Positions 35,191-46,180 of a stretch of 64,000 nucleotides of DNA are shown here, piece after piece (the first letter of the stretch is position 1; each line of letters starts with the position of its first letter). This stretch comes from Hymenopus coronatus (lineage: Eukaryota; Arthropoda; Insecta; Mantodea; Hymenopodidae), in contig CM060890.1 in the NCBI GenBank assembly GCA_030762935.1, positions 64,978,765 through 65,042,764 of the forward strand, written 5' to 3'. Below the pieces are notes generated by a model. That model saw only the letters and a program-made list of their open reading frames with translations, searched no databases and had not been told where the DNA came from. A program made the translations under genes and the position numbers.

Positions 35191-36050
35191 CATTTTCGTT
35201 TCATTCATCCTTCACCCTGTTGGTCTCTTCAGGTTTGGAAGTGTCGGCGATTGTGCTTCAGTGCGATGTGGCAGAAAAAAAAAAAAGGTCACTCTCTTGC
35301 CGCCCCCAAACCGGCTGATTGCCGGGGTTTAAGGGCCGTAGTTTGTGGCGTTGGACGCTATGAGGAAAGCGACATTGCAGATTCTAGTTCACTTTTAGAT
35401 TTGACTCTGCTGCCCTTGCACAAAAGACAAAACGAACGGAGACTGCATTTCGCATTGGAAAGCAGAACCGATTTTCAGGAAGTTCATTTTTACCCATTAT
35501 TTCGACCCAGTTCATTTACATACACCTAACCTAATATAACCTAACCTTGACGAAATCTCGAAACCTGTCGTTCCCTGTTCCGTAGCCATACTGTCTCCGT
35601 AAACAATAGGAAAGCTCAGGAAAGTTCCTTAGTCTAAAACAACTAGAATCTGCAATCTCGCATGCGGGAATGGGGTTCCGGTTTGCCTATCCGGCAGTCG
35701 AGGAGTTTCAATTTGGTAAATTCAATTGTTGCTGATCCTGTCGCTCCTGGCTCGGGCCGCCCGGATGATTTTCTAAACTCATCCCTCCTGGGGGTATTCT
35801 CTCTGGTGTATAGACACAAAAATAAGTCCCCGTACGTTTTCTATCCTTCCAGACATTTTATTTTCGAATCATGCTTTCATAGAAAAACATGCTCAAGAGT
35901 ACTTCTTAAGTTACTCTTCGGTACCGAAATTTTGATTGAAATATGCTATTTCTCTTTCTACTACAGACTAAAGTTAGAAAATAAAAGAAAGAAAGAAAAT
36001 ATTGTTAGTATCAATGAGAGAAAACTATACACTCGTTAAACTTTCATTAT
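35191..36050. other. Non-repeat, GC-richer segment with open frames of unknown meaning
   Basis: Holds a 115-codon frame (35182-35529) and a 125-codon frame (35662-36039). Neither has a domain I recognise. A 16-bp perfect inverted repeat (35374-35389 and 35641-35656) spans the first frame, and a TTAGG-type tract lies at 35524-35546. I cannot call a gene. Confidence 0.35.
35524..35546 (-). repeat. Short interstitial TTAGG-type tract
   Basis: CACCTAACCTAATATAACC followed by TAACC; CCTAA is the complement of the insect telomere unit TTAGG. About four imperfect units; such short tracts are common in insect genomes. Confidence 0.5.
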
Positions 36051-38040
36051 GCTCTTCACAACTACTTATATGTGGTCTATTTTAAATCGGCATCTTTAAA
36101 TGTGAGTATGATTAGAGGTTAGGTTATTTTATTACCATAGGTAAGAGTTTCAATTTTTAACGATAAATGAAAAAATTGTTGAATTAAAAAAAATAATAAA
36201 ATATTTTGTATGCATTTGACATAATTCTAAATTAATGTATAGGTTTATTTTATTGCGAATTTTTATATTGTTTTCCTATTTTCGAGAATGATAGTCTTTT
36301 TAAAACAATAAATGAGAAATATCTATTTTAGAAAAATGAGCATTTATTTCAACTGACAAAAAATAACTTTAACATTTGCCTTCATAAAATGAAGCCAGTA
36401 GTTGTGAAATTTCAACGAAAAGAAGTTAGCAATTGCATAATATGACATTAAAATACGGTACCAAGCAAGAAAATCTTGTTTCTGAAAATTGCAGGTTCGT
36501 AACAGATACAGTATCAGAATTTCAATATATTGAAAAACCTGTAGCTCACTTCATTTTGTTGAGAATTACCTCGCTAAAGAGGCAAATGTGACATATTAGA
36601 GAGTGGTCACTTTCGAAGCAGAGTGCGTGCACTTGCAGAACGCATGAATCCCACTGTAAGAGATATAGTAGAAGACAATTTAAAAGTTTGCTGCCGTATG
36701 AATTTGACTCCAATTGGCAAAATAAACTGATGCTATAATAATAAAAAGTCTTAGATCTTTTGTTTGAGCCGTTAAGATTAGTTAATAAATCCAAGTATCA
36801 ATGATACATAAATAATGTAATGACGACATGTAATCAACTAAATGCATTCTAATTAATACTAATTTACTTCTTAGTTATAAAGAACTTTGTGCCATTCTTG
36901 AACAGCTAAGCCATGGTGTTAACGGTAACAAGTTAGACGTAGTAATAGCTTTCTTGGTATTAAAAGCAAAAGGTAGATCTTACCAGGTTTTCTGTGAAAC
37001 GTTCCTTCAATGTCAACATCAAATACTGGCGAGAGATTTTTCACTACAAATAATTAGTTATAACGGACACTAGTTCAATAAAGAAAAACGGAAATATCAC
37101 AATTTGTCTGTTGCAGTTTGGCAATGTCTGATGTTTGATTCAATTCATGATATTGATTTGAAATATATGGTTTTGTATTTGGAAATAAGGGTTTAACATT
37201 AATGTTACTTTAATTATCTGTCAATTTTAATTTCAATTAAGTATTACTCATTAATTCTGCCGGAAATTTTGCACAAAACTAATGCGAACTTACGTAAAAT
37301 GTTCAACACAAAAACCACTAATTTAAATCATTAATGTTAATTTTTAAAATAATTGTCCACACAAAATCTTGTCTCTGGTTAATACTACTGTCTCATTGTG
37401 TTATTAAATGTTCTTTAGGAATAATGATACTGGTTTATCTCCATATTTGGTCGCTACACATTATCCAAAATTGAATTACGGACGTCCTGTAACAAATGGT
37501 ATGTGACACTGCGCTTAAATATGTTGTTAACGTGTCATATTAAATAAGGAAAGTAGTGAGTACGTACAACATAGGATAATAAGCTTATGATGATTTTTAT
37601 GCAAACAGATTTGTCGCGTTAATGACGTGTGTCATGCTGTTGCTGGCATCATCAACAGGTTATTTTTTTAAATGTATCTGGTCATGCATCTTACTCAGCA
37701 GCTGCTGATGGTATTACCTACTCTCTATCCCTCGCCCCTCTCGCTCTGCGTAAAATAGTTTATGAACAAAACAGGCATGTTTCTCTCGCATGTTAAAAAG
37801 TTAAATGAAGTTTAACGAGATATGGGTCATATTGTCCACTAAGCTTTGCTCTGCAGGTACTAAGTGTGATAAGTTATGAAGGACACTTTAGGCTTATACA
37901 CAGTTATCCTATGTAAACGGATACATCAGTCATAATATTCAATTCCAAAATAAATCCTCCAACTTCGCATTAAGCGATCATTCCAGTATTTTATAAGTGA
38001 TCCCAAATATAATGTTATGACTATAGAGAGTACTTTGCGT
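36051..38040. other. Gene-free AT-rich stretch
   Basis: About 2 kb without a recognised repeat or coding frame. Confidence 0.4.
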
Positions 38041-38165
38041 TACAGTACAGCATTACGATAGGTAGAATCAGACTGCAAAATTCAATGCTAGAGCTGGGAT
38101 TTGAACCATCGAACTCCCAGCCTCTAGCCGGTTACTATAACCACTTAGCTACCACGACAACATGC
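38041..38165 (-). mobile_element. SINE-B copy (tRNA-derived)
   Basis: Minus strand: A box GTAGCTAAGTGGTTATAG, then GAGTTCGATGGTTCAAATCC (box B) and the body start CAGTCTGATTCTACC. Shares CAGACTGxAAAATTCA with 7945-8350. Confidence 0.75.
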
Positions 38166-38412
38166 TGACCCTAACTCCCATGTTTCCCAGTAAACCACAA
38201 GGTGATCTCAAATTATTTTGAGATGACATATGCAATGCGACTTACAATGTCTTTAGTCACGGGCTTCATAGTTTAAACAATTGTTCTTTCACACAAGCCT
38301 TATGTAGGACAGGGTTTGGATACATAGTCATACTAAAAATTGCAGAGATATGAACCACGGAACTCCCGGTCTCTATCCAGTTGATCTAACCACTGAGCTA
38401 CAATCGCAACAT
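38166..38412 (-). mobile_element. SINE-B copy (tRNA-derived), in tandem with the previous one
   Basis: Minus strand: A box TGTAGCTCAGTGGTTAGATC (a perfect TAGCTCAGTGG core), GAGTTCCGTGGTTCATATC (weak box B), then the tail with TGTCCTACATAAGGC. Two heads point the same way about 245 bp apart. Confidence 0.75.
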
Positions 38413-38545
38413 TCCGACGCCATTAAATTTCTCAGCTAAAATGTCTTAAGTTTCGATTTGGAAATGCTCAATTAAAAACATTAGGTCTTCAGATTTAATT
38501 TACACTACTACCTAGTGAGCTTTGTTATATACATAACTTAAAAAA

Positions 38546-38946
38546 GCTGTGTTCCATTCACATGACTTCCTCTACCTGTTCTGCAAGCAAACTATTTCTA
38601 CAAAATATTACTCCTTTATCTACATCATTCTAATCGAGATATACATTAATAGAAATGTTCTTATTACTTGGTTCATTGTAAATGGAAGACACATAGGGGA
38701 ACACAATAAATTAAAATAACAGTCACTTTCTTTACAATCTGGTCGCTTTGTGAAACAATTGAAATCCAGTTCTCTTTGCATGGCTAGGAGTAAAACAAAA
38801 GAGATATGAAACGAAAGACACCCTTCGTTTGAGAAAAGTTTGTGAATTTTAAAATTGAAATCTATACCAAGGAATATCTCAGAAGTGTATAACATAAATG
38901 GTGTGTTTTAACGATATATTATTATTACTATTATTATTATTATTAT

Positions 38947-38999
<53 letters not shown>

Positions 39000-39522
39000 T
39001 TACTATAATAGTAGAAGTTATCTCTTAAGATTCACCAATTATAGTCGTCCAAAATGAAGAGGTCTTCGGAGACTATTCCCAGAAAATTCAAAATATACAT
39101 TTTATTTGTCAAGAACATATCTTAAGCAAATGGTATTTTAATCAAAATCATTACAGTCATTTTTGAGAAAATGAACGTTTTCGAAAAACGTTCCATATAA
39201 AAGGAATTTTGGTATATGGGATTTTCTTGACAAAAAAATTGACGCAGCCTGGGAAATACTTAACTATCAAGTACGGTGATATTTAATAGACTTCTAGTTT
39301 TTGAGCTATATTGTTCACGGACACATAGATGCACTTTTTTCTGATAATGCTGTTATTAACCGCAAGGGTTTGAAGGGATTTGTTTTTGATAACACAACTT
39401 TAAATCGATTTTTCACATTTAACTTTGCCCTTGCATTTATTATTGTCGGTTAAATCTTTTTGGGTAGAATGCGATACCTTCTCTATCTACTATGAATATT
39501 ACATACGTGGTCGAAAAAGTAA
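38546..39522 (+). repeat. Family H, full length, with an extra trinucleotide array
   Basis: From GCTGTGTTCCATTCACATG to CGAAAAAGTAAT. An (ATT)n(AGT)n array (38918-39005) sits between the AAATGGTGTGTTTTAACG block and the GTAGAAGTTATCTC block. The 3' end adjoins another H segment. Confidence 0.9.
38918..39005. repeat. (ATT)n(AGT)n compound microsatellite inside family H
   Basis: About eight ATT-type units followed by about nineteen AGT units, with clean borders to family H sequence on both sides. Confidence 0.95.
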
Positions 39523-39990
39523 TATGTATTTGACAGAAATTATGCGCTTTAGAGGGAACTATACTTTTTATCTAATAAAATGCTGTTCTGTTAAGGTGCA
39601 TCAGTAATAAAAAGGTCACTCAGAATAAAGAAAATTCAAGATATGTATTTCATTTGTCATGATAAATTTATTAAACATCGTTGGAGCAATTTTTTGAGAA
39701 AGCCAAATCTTCGAAAAATTGTGCATGCACAGGTTAGTTTTGGGTAGGGGTTATTTTCTTGAAAATCTTCGTGTCGCATGCTTGGGAGATGCTGAACTTA
39801 AATACAAAGTTTGGTATTTAACCGAAATTGCATTCTTGGGTTAGCCTATTCACAAATATAGAGCGCGCGAGCGAAATGATCCTTTTACTCGGGAGATCTC
39901 AAAGCATGTTTTTCCAATGAAAACTCGACATCGAATTTTTTTGGTAGAATACAACACTTCCCTACTTACTGTGCGTAACAAAGGAATTAA
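39523..39990 (+). repeat. Family H, 3' half abutting the previous copy
   Basis: Starts TGTATTTGACAGAAATTATG, equivalent to the family's internal TGTATATGACATAAATTGTG, directly after the 3' end of the previous copy. It continues through CTTCGTGTCGCATGCTTGG and ATACAAAGTTTGGTATTTAA to AATTAAAAAAAATAACG. The internal start matches the junction at 51890. Confidence 0.87.
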
Positions 39991-40999
39991 AAAAAATAAC
40001 GAAAAAAAAAAAAAACAGAGACACTGTCTTATAAACCTAAACTTGTTTGTGTAGACGTATTCTAAAAAAAAAATCCACAGAAAATATGCATATGAATTTT
40101 ACTGTTGTAGTTACAAAAGCTGCTGTTGGAATTTAATGTAATTTGATACATTCTTTTACAGGATCATTCATATATATTAAAGGTAATGTTAATCTCATAG
40201 TTACTTCTACAAGTTCAATGCAGGACTTTTGAACCCATATCTGAAATTAAAAATAGTGTAAAAGCTTCAAATTTTAATGCTGCTTCTAGAATAGTTCTAT
40301 AAAGTAAACTAGAATCTTAAGTGTTCCTGTGTCTATTTTTAAGCAAGAACAACATAGTTATTCAAATTTCTTTGACAAACATTATGAAAGTTTTTAATAA
40401 TTAAAATTCACAAAGTTTAAGTGACGATTTTTCATTATTCAAGAGCACTTCAATGATATATTTCTGGGTTTTAATATCTCAGAAATATGGGGTAATCAAG
40501 ATATTATATATTATAACTGTTTTTAAGAAAATAAAAATTAACTTAAGCTTCTTTCCATGAGAACGGAGGTTGATGGTGGGTGAGTTCATGAACATCTTTC
40601 TCCTTAACGCAGATATAATTTTTTTTTCTTGCAACTGCTAACCCAAAATGAATAAAAACCAAGTGATGTTAGATCAACATTCCTACAGTACTACAAGCTC
40701 GTGCACATTGAAGGAAACGAACCGAGTGCGCGCTCATTTGCAATTCATAGCCGAGCGATGGGTTCAAATTGTGCACGTGTATACAGCAGCAATTACAATT
40801 AACAGCATAGCATTAACAGGCGTTTGTAGCTATTACACACAGAACCACACCTCAAAGCCTTGTTCAGTTTGTCCATGATCACACCTAAAACACGATGTTA
40901 GGATGGTGATCTCGATACATTTATACACTGCTCTTATGAGGGTGAATTACACAATGCTATGACATTTCCACTCTTGTTTCATTTACAGATACAAACTTT
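39991..40999. other. Gene-free stretch
   Basis: AT-rich, with no recognised repeat. A 76-codon frame at 40648-40878 has no family resemblance. Confidence 0.4.
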
Positions 41000-41194
41000 T
41001 CACTTTCTTTCTCACTTGCACATGTCAGGGAATGAAGTATTGTATTCCAATAAAATATTGGATGCCGAGAATTGAATTGAAATTCATGTTCTGAATGCAC
41101 CGAATCCAAAAAAAGCAGTATTAGAAAATGGTCCGCTCCTGCATGTGCGTCTAAGAATGAGTCACAAAGTTCTTCAAGAAAATAGCTCCAGCCT

Positions 41195-41366
41195 AATCAA
41201 CCCTTAACATGTCCGACCCCATCAGCCGTGATCGTTGGCGCGTTTGGCGTTGATGCTCTGCCGCAAAATGACTGCCGGGTTCGAATTCCGCTATGGGCTT
41301 GGATGTTTGTGTGCCTCTGTTTTTGTGCTCTATCTACCTGATGGTCAGTTAGGCTACGCCTGAAGG
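41195..41366 (+). mobile_element. SINE-E, tRNA-derived, inside family H
   Basis: tRNA-like head CCGTGATCGTTGGCGCG followed by box B CCGGGTTCGAATTCCG (41276-41291), then GGATGTTTGTGTGCCTCTG and CTATCTACCTGATGGTCAG. It interrupts the H copy between its GGTCC and GTGTG blocks. Target duplication not resolved. Confidence 0.65.
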
Positions 41367-41371
41367 TCCGC

Positions 41372-41402
41372 GCGCGCGCGTGTGTGTGTGTGTGTGTGTG
41401 TG
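41372..41402. repeat. (CG)n(TG)n microsatellite at the family H site
   Basis: CGCGCGCGCG then about eleven TG units directly after AAGGTCC, the fixed microsatellite position of family H. Confidence 0.93.
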
Positions 41403-41467
41403 GGGAGGGGGCCCTTAACAAGGAAAATATGTCGTTATTTTGCCACTTCTCAAAAATGCTTTATAGA

Positions 41468-42345
41468 TTTTTACTCTCTCTAGAGCATATGTGCTACGTA
41501 CGAGTATAAGGTAAAAAAGGTATTGTATTCTACCTCCCTCCCACAAATTTGATACCGAAATTTCACCTGAAATACTCGTAGGGATATATTTTAATACCTA
41601 CTGATAAAATAAAAAATAAAACGTCTGTCTGAGTGTACTATCTTTTTGTAGACAGCACAACCCAAAAACCAAAAGTCCGTTAAATACCAAACTTGGTATT
41701 TCAGTTTAGTATTCTCCTAAGATGCGACAAGAAGATTTTGAGGAAAATCCGTCCATCCCAAACTATGCTTTACGTGGGAAAATTTCGAAAATTTTGATTT
41801 TCTCAAAAATTGCTTTATTGATTTTCATTAAAACATTGTATATTAAAGATATTTACATAACTAGAAAAACGTATATCTTTAATTTTCTGGGAATAGTCTC
41901 AGTAGACTACTCCATTCTGAATAACTTTTGCATAACTGGTAAACCGATACACAAAAACTTACTACACAAAACATGTAGATCTCGTTAAAACACACAATTT
42001 AAATCACATAAATTTTTTTTCGTGGAACTGACTATTTCCGAGATATCCTTGTTATAAGTCTCGTTTTAAAATACTAAAGTTTTCTCATACGAAAATTTGT
42101 CAACTCCTGGCCATACAAAGAAATGAATTTCAACCACCTAGCAACCAACTTTTAAAAAACTTGACTATAGCTTTGCCCTAGTGTACTCCCTTATTTCCCT
42201 TCTACTTACAAGGAAGCAAGTAATAACGTAATTTCTGCTAATGTTTATCTTAACTAGCATGAAGTGAATAGAATAATAAGTTTTAATTAAAATTTCGTTA
42301 CAGAGTTGTACAGGAAGTCACTGGAAAATGAATGGGACACATTTT
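41468..42345 (-). repeat. Family H, full length, inserted in another H copy
   Basis: From TTTTTACTCTCTCTAGAGC to GGGACACATTTTAT with all ordered blocks. On its left is the H block CAAAAATGCTTTATAG; on its right, after about 15 bp, AGATATTAAACAGGTATTTT resembles the next block of the interrupted copy. Confidence 0.88.
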
Positions 42346-42354
42346 ATCACTTAT

Positions 42355-42420
42355 TTTTAGGTAGATATTAAACAGGTATTTTCTTATCAAATATAAAATA
42401 AATAATTACCATAACACACT
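42355..42420 (-). repeat. Family H, probable second part of the split copy
   Basis: AGATATTAAACAGGTATTTT then CAAATATAAAAT resembles TATATTAAAGATATTTTCAT then CAAATAAAATG of the family. Short and diverged. Confidence 0.5.
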
Positions 42421-43009
42421 AATAATAAATGTCGCTACTTTTTAAGAGGGTTGCGTTGAAGTATTTTACATAGCCCAAACTTCCTAGCATGGGAAATTTC
42501 CTATTATTACAGAGCTCTTTATGTTGGAAAAAAAAAAATAAAAAAAAAAACTTCTATCCACAGAACGTAATGGCACTGGAGCATAGGTCACAGATGCTAA
42601 TGCTGCAGTCTATTGTGCTAATTTTCCTCTATATCTCCCTGCGGTAAGATAAAAATCAGTTTAATTTCTTCAAAGACAGATTCCGTTTTCTTTAGCTTCT
42701 AAGAACATGCAACTCCCACTGGTCCAGATGCACCTTTTCTAGAAACAATGGCAATGATAACCAAAGACTAAGTGGCAGGACCGCGCTTTGCAAGCACAGA
42801 ATACTTTCTGGCATGTAAAGTGCATTTAAAGATGTAAAAGAAGCAACAGTGGTGGGTAAAAACTTTTATCATTTCAACAACTGAAAACAGCAATTTTATG
42901 TAGTAAGGTCTCAAATAGGTCCTAGGAAATCAATATATTTAATCTCAGAAAGTGTAAAACCCATTACTATCATTAAAAGAGTACATTAAAGTCATAAGGG
43001 AGAATGCTG
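42421..43009. other. Gene-free stretch
   Basis: AT-rich with A-runs near 42530-42550. No recognised feature. Confidence 0.4.
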
Positions 43010-43258
43010 TGACGTGTTATATTCATATGACTGCCACTACCTATAATTCAACAAGCTTTCCTTACAAAAGTTTATTATTTTATCTATTTCACGTTAACTC
43101 GAAATAATTGAAATAAACACTTCTAGGATTGGTTTATTATGTATTTATCTGTACGTAGAATGGGTAATGGAGTATGCAATAGGCTTAAATGATAGGCTGC
43201 TCGTTTGTGATGCTTTTAAATGTTGTTGACCAGGGGGGATAACAACTTATTATTTGAG

Positions 43259-43407
43259 AGTAAACTAATTATTTGAAAATTCAAACCAATAACAAGGAAT
43301 ATCTAAGAAATAGTTAAATGTATATGTATTTTTTTCTTTTTCGTGTAGTTAACTATTCCTTAGATATTCCTTGTTATTGGTTTGAATTTTCAAATAATTA
43401 ATCTACT
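43259..43407. repeat. 59-bp near-perfect inverted repeat (hairpin) in family H
   Basis: Arms 43259-43317 and 43349-43407 with a 31-bp spacer; about three mismatches. Each arm holds the family block CAAACCAATAACAAGGAATA, one forward and one reversed. Confidence 0.93.
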
Positions 43408-43412
43408 TTTAG

Positions 43413-43417
<5 letters not shown>

Positions 43418-43460
<43 letters not shown>
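43418..43460. repeat. (AT)n(AC)n compound microsatellite
   Basis: About eleven AT units followed by ten AC units at the inner border of the inverted H segment. Confidence 0.95.
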
Positions 43461-43461
<1 letters not shown>

Positions 43462-43846
43462 TATACATGTTTGACTAAAATTGAGCACTTTAAGAAAAGC
43501 TACGTGTTTTGTGTAATGTCTATCTCTCACGATTTACCAGTTACACAAAGGTAATTCAGAAAAGAAGAATTTCAGAAGTAATTCTCTGGAAATCCAAGCT
43601 ATGCATTTCATTTGTCGTGAAAATATATTCAACTAATGGCATTTAATCATAATCATTAGAGCAATTTTTTCATAAAATTAAAGTTTTCGAAAAATTTTAC
43701 ATGTAAAACGATGGCATTTAGAATGTCCCAACATTTTCTGAAATTCTTAGTGTAGCATCCGTCGAAAATAACAAACTACTCGTTTTGAGTTATGCTGTTC
43801 ATAGATACATGGACACACACCAGGTCGTCTTCTAAAAATGTGTGTT

Positions 43847-44610
43847 ACATTCGCATGACTTTCTCTAATCTATTCACATGAAATTAATTTTTCTACCTAT
43901 TTTATTTTAATCAAATCAAACATTTCCTTTTGTTTTGTTTTTGCTAAAAAACGTACTTTACAAATGTCGTAATAGATACAAAAGCAATAGCGATAGTCAA
44001 CTTTTTAAGAACTGGAAGCCGTTTGCTCGCCTTAAAATTCCATACTCTTTCCATGCAATTGCATAAACAATTGAAAATAGACAGGACTTTAAATAATGAC
44101 AACGTATTGAACTATTCGGACATAGGAAATTTCAAAAATGGTCTATGTCATAAATAAGGTAGGAAACAATTATATTTTTAAAGAGAGCTAGCTTCACTGT
44201 TTAATGCCTGACATGATACGGGAAATTGATGTGTAATATATTTTGGTATATTAATTATGTACAAGTTATACAATATTATCAAATTTCCTTCCAAATGAAG
44301 TGGACTTCAGAGGCTTCAAGATCTATATTTTGTCTCGCAAATACTTTAATATATGCTATTTTAATTAAAGATCTTATTTAAAAAAAATCAAAATTTTCAA
44401 CAAAAATATTCCATATAAATATTCATTATGTTTAGTGAATATGCCAAATTTTGTATTTGTCCGTTTTTTCGTTCCTGTGTTCATACACATACCATTTTTA
44501 AAATGCTTTTGTTTTGATTCAAGAGGCCTCACAACATGTATTTCCAGTGAAATTTTGATATAGAAATTTTGGAGAAATTCAAATTCTTCTTTGCTAGTTA
44601 TAACTAGCAT
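43847..44610 (+). repeat. Family H, full span, degraded
   Basis: TGTGTTACATTCGCATGAC, TTTCTCTAATCTATTC and AGCGATAGTCAACTTTTTAA at the 5' side; GACTTCAGAGGCTTCAAG, TTTTCAACAAAAATATTCC and CAACATGTATTTCCAGTG at the 3' side. It begins at the TTCTAAAAATG run of the preceding H copy. Confidence 0.75.
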
Positions 44611-45312
44611 AAGCTTTGTACAACACAATGTGGTTGTTTCAGTTCCACACTTCTGTTTGAACGCATCTAGGAGGCATTTCACTATTTCAGGGAAGAAAAT
44701 AAATGGGCTTGTACTTTATACGGATGCTATAAATAAGCGAATAAACATATCTCTCAAATTAGCGTTGCATGTAAACCTGCGACTCTGAAAACGCGATCTA
44801 GCACGGACTGCATTCTCTAGGGTACAAGAGTTGATATAAGACAAATTAAACGACTATGCAAATGCTGTTCTCCTGATGCCATTGAATTTCCGTTAGCAGC
44901 AGCAAGTTTAAAACATTCTCTGACTTATTGGTTCTACGATCACCCTCGTTACACATATTATATTATCGCTATACACAAGGGAATCTTGTTAAACATCTCA
45001 TGAAGCTCCACGCACCAAATACTGTTACTGAATACATAATCACGCGCTGTGTGTATAGGTGAAACAGTTCTTGCTTTCCTGCTTTCAAACAATGCTGTAA
45101 CAGTTCGGTTAAACATATTTTCTCTTTAATTCTTCAATGAAAACGGAGAGATAGATAAATGGCACATGTTCTGTCTTTGTTAAACATTCTACATCTGTAT
45201 CATTGAAAATAATTCTCTGGCAATAATGTGCAAAATAATAATTTACAGTAACATATTACAAGTAAAACATTTCATACACTTAAGACTATAAAATAATACA
45301 AGAGAAAATAAA
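44611..45312. other. Gene-free stretch
   Basis: No recognised repeat or coding frame. Confidence 0.4.
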
Positions 45313-45602
45313 TATAAATGGCGTTTTATTTATGGGCGCTCTTTAACTGCTGTGGTTCTCAGCGCCCCATTCTATACTGGGCGTGAAAGACCGCTTAATT
45401 TTGCTCAGAGCCCTCTCTATCAGGCTTGAGGTTCTTTTACGTGCCGTAAATCTACGACATGGGACCAACGGCTTTACTTCCCTTCCGAAGGAAGCCATGC
45501 TAAGGCTTTTTACACCCGAAAAAATCCATCGTCCTCCGCCGGGTTTGAACCCGCGACCTTGGGTATATGAAGTCAGCGTGGTAAGCATTACACCACGGAG
45601 GG
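45313..45602 (-). mobile_element. SINE-A, full length
   Basis: Complete minus-strand copy. The tRNA-like head (45602-45532) starts CCCTCCGTGGTGTAATGC, with A box GTGGTGTAATGC and B box GGGTTCAAACCCGG. Then GACGATGGATTTTTTCGGG, CTTAGCATGGCTTCCTTCGG, GCGCTGAGAACC and the tail CATAAATAAAACGCC. It closely matches 59448-59745. No clear target duplication. Confidence 0.92.
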
Positions 45603-45739
45603 CTATGTAATACAAGAGATATGGACTAACAAAGGACATTTCGAAAGTGTAATAAAATAGTGGGACAATTAGAACACACATACAAATCCGAAGAGATATT
45701 GTTTTGATATTTCATTTAGTTTTAATAGTATCATTTCTT

Positions 45740-46180
45740 CTTTAAGGTCCAGAATACTGGAGTATTACAAAATATCAAAAGTAATAACTAGAAGCATCAT
45801 AAATGAGAATCTTGAGAGTGGTCACTAGTTCCAGGACGGCAGACAAATTAATGCAATAAAGAAAGAGTCAAATATATTTAATGTATACATTAAAATAAAA
45901 GAATATCAAGAAGAATATTATGCGCATGCCAATATCAGGTATTCCTAAGAACAGCTTAAAATGGAAACCAAATAAAGGAGAGAAAGGAAGGTCCATGAAG
46001 AGAGGATGGACCGCTTTCTTCGTGAGAGTGGAACAAATGAAAAGGAGCTGGTGGTGGCGGTGGTGGGACTTCATGGCGCACACTGTAGAGATCAGCATGA
46101 TTTTTATGTTAAGCCTTGGCATTAGAAAGAAAAAGAGCCAAACACCGGACATTTTGCAACGCCTACGTCCATAAAGTCAC
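45740..46180 (+). pseudogene. LINE ORF2 C-terminal tail
   Basis: The frame 45920-46174 reads RMPISGIPKNSLKWKPNKGE, then KRGWTAFFV and a Trp-rich WWWRWW, then DFMAHTVEISMIFMLSLG. This follows the known tail of insect non-LTR ORF2 proteins (RMP..RIPK..L.WKP...GRPRKRW...MA.DR..WR). Upstream, KIQEYQEEYYAHA-like residues fit the preceding block. Only the tail survives. Confidence 0.68.

Larger units (their letters stand above)
41000..41471 (-). repeat. Family H, split copy (first part), containing a SINE
   Basis: CACTTTCTTTCTCACTTGC, GGATGCCGAGAATTG and AGAAAATGGTCCG start the copy. It resumes after the SINE with AAGGTCCGCGCGCGCG, ACAAGGAAAATATGTCG and TCTCAAAAATGCTTTATAG, then is broken by the copy at 41468-42345. 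Confidence 0.78.
43010..43846 (+). repeat. Family H copy with an internal inverted segment
   Basis: Forward from GTGACGTGTTATATTCATATG to the CCAATAACAAGGAATATC block (43010-43320). A reversed family segment follows at about 43321-43420, then (AT)n(AC)n, then forward again from CGTGTTTTGTGTAATGTCT (43487) to CGTCTTCTAAAAATG. The reversed piece creates the 59-bp inverted repeat listed separately. Confidence 0.82.

Noticed and set aside
35182..36039. 115- and 125-codon frames as a host gene
   Set aside because: No family resemblance, no clear splice pattern, and an inverted repeat crosses the first frame.
43418..43460. Alternating AT/AC tract as an origin or regulatory element
   Set aside because: A simple compound microsatellite at the edge of a rearranged family H copy.
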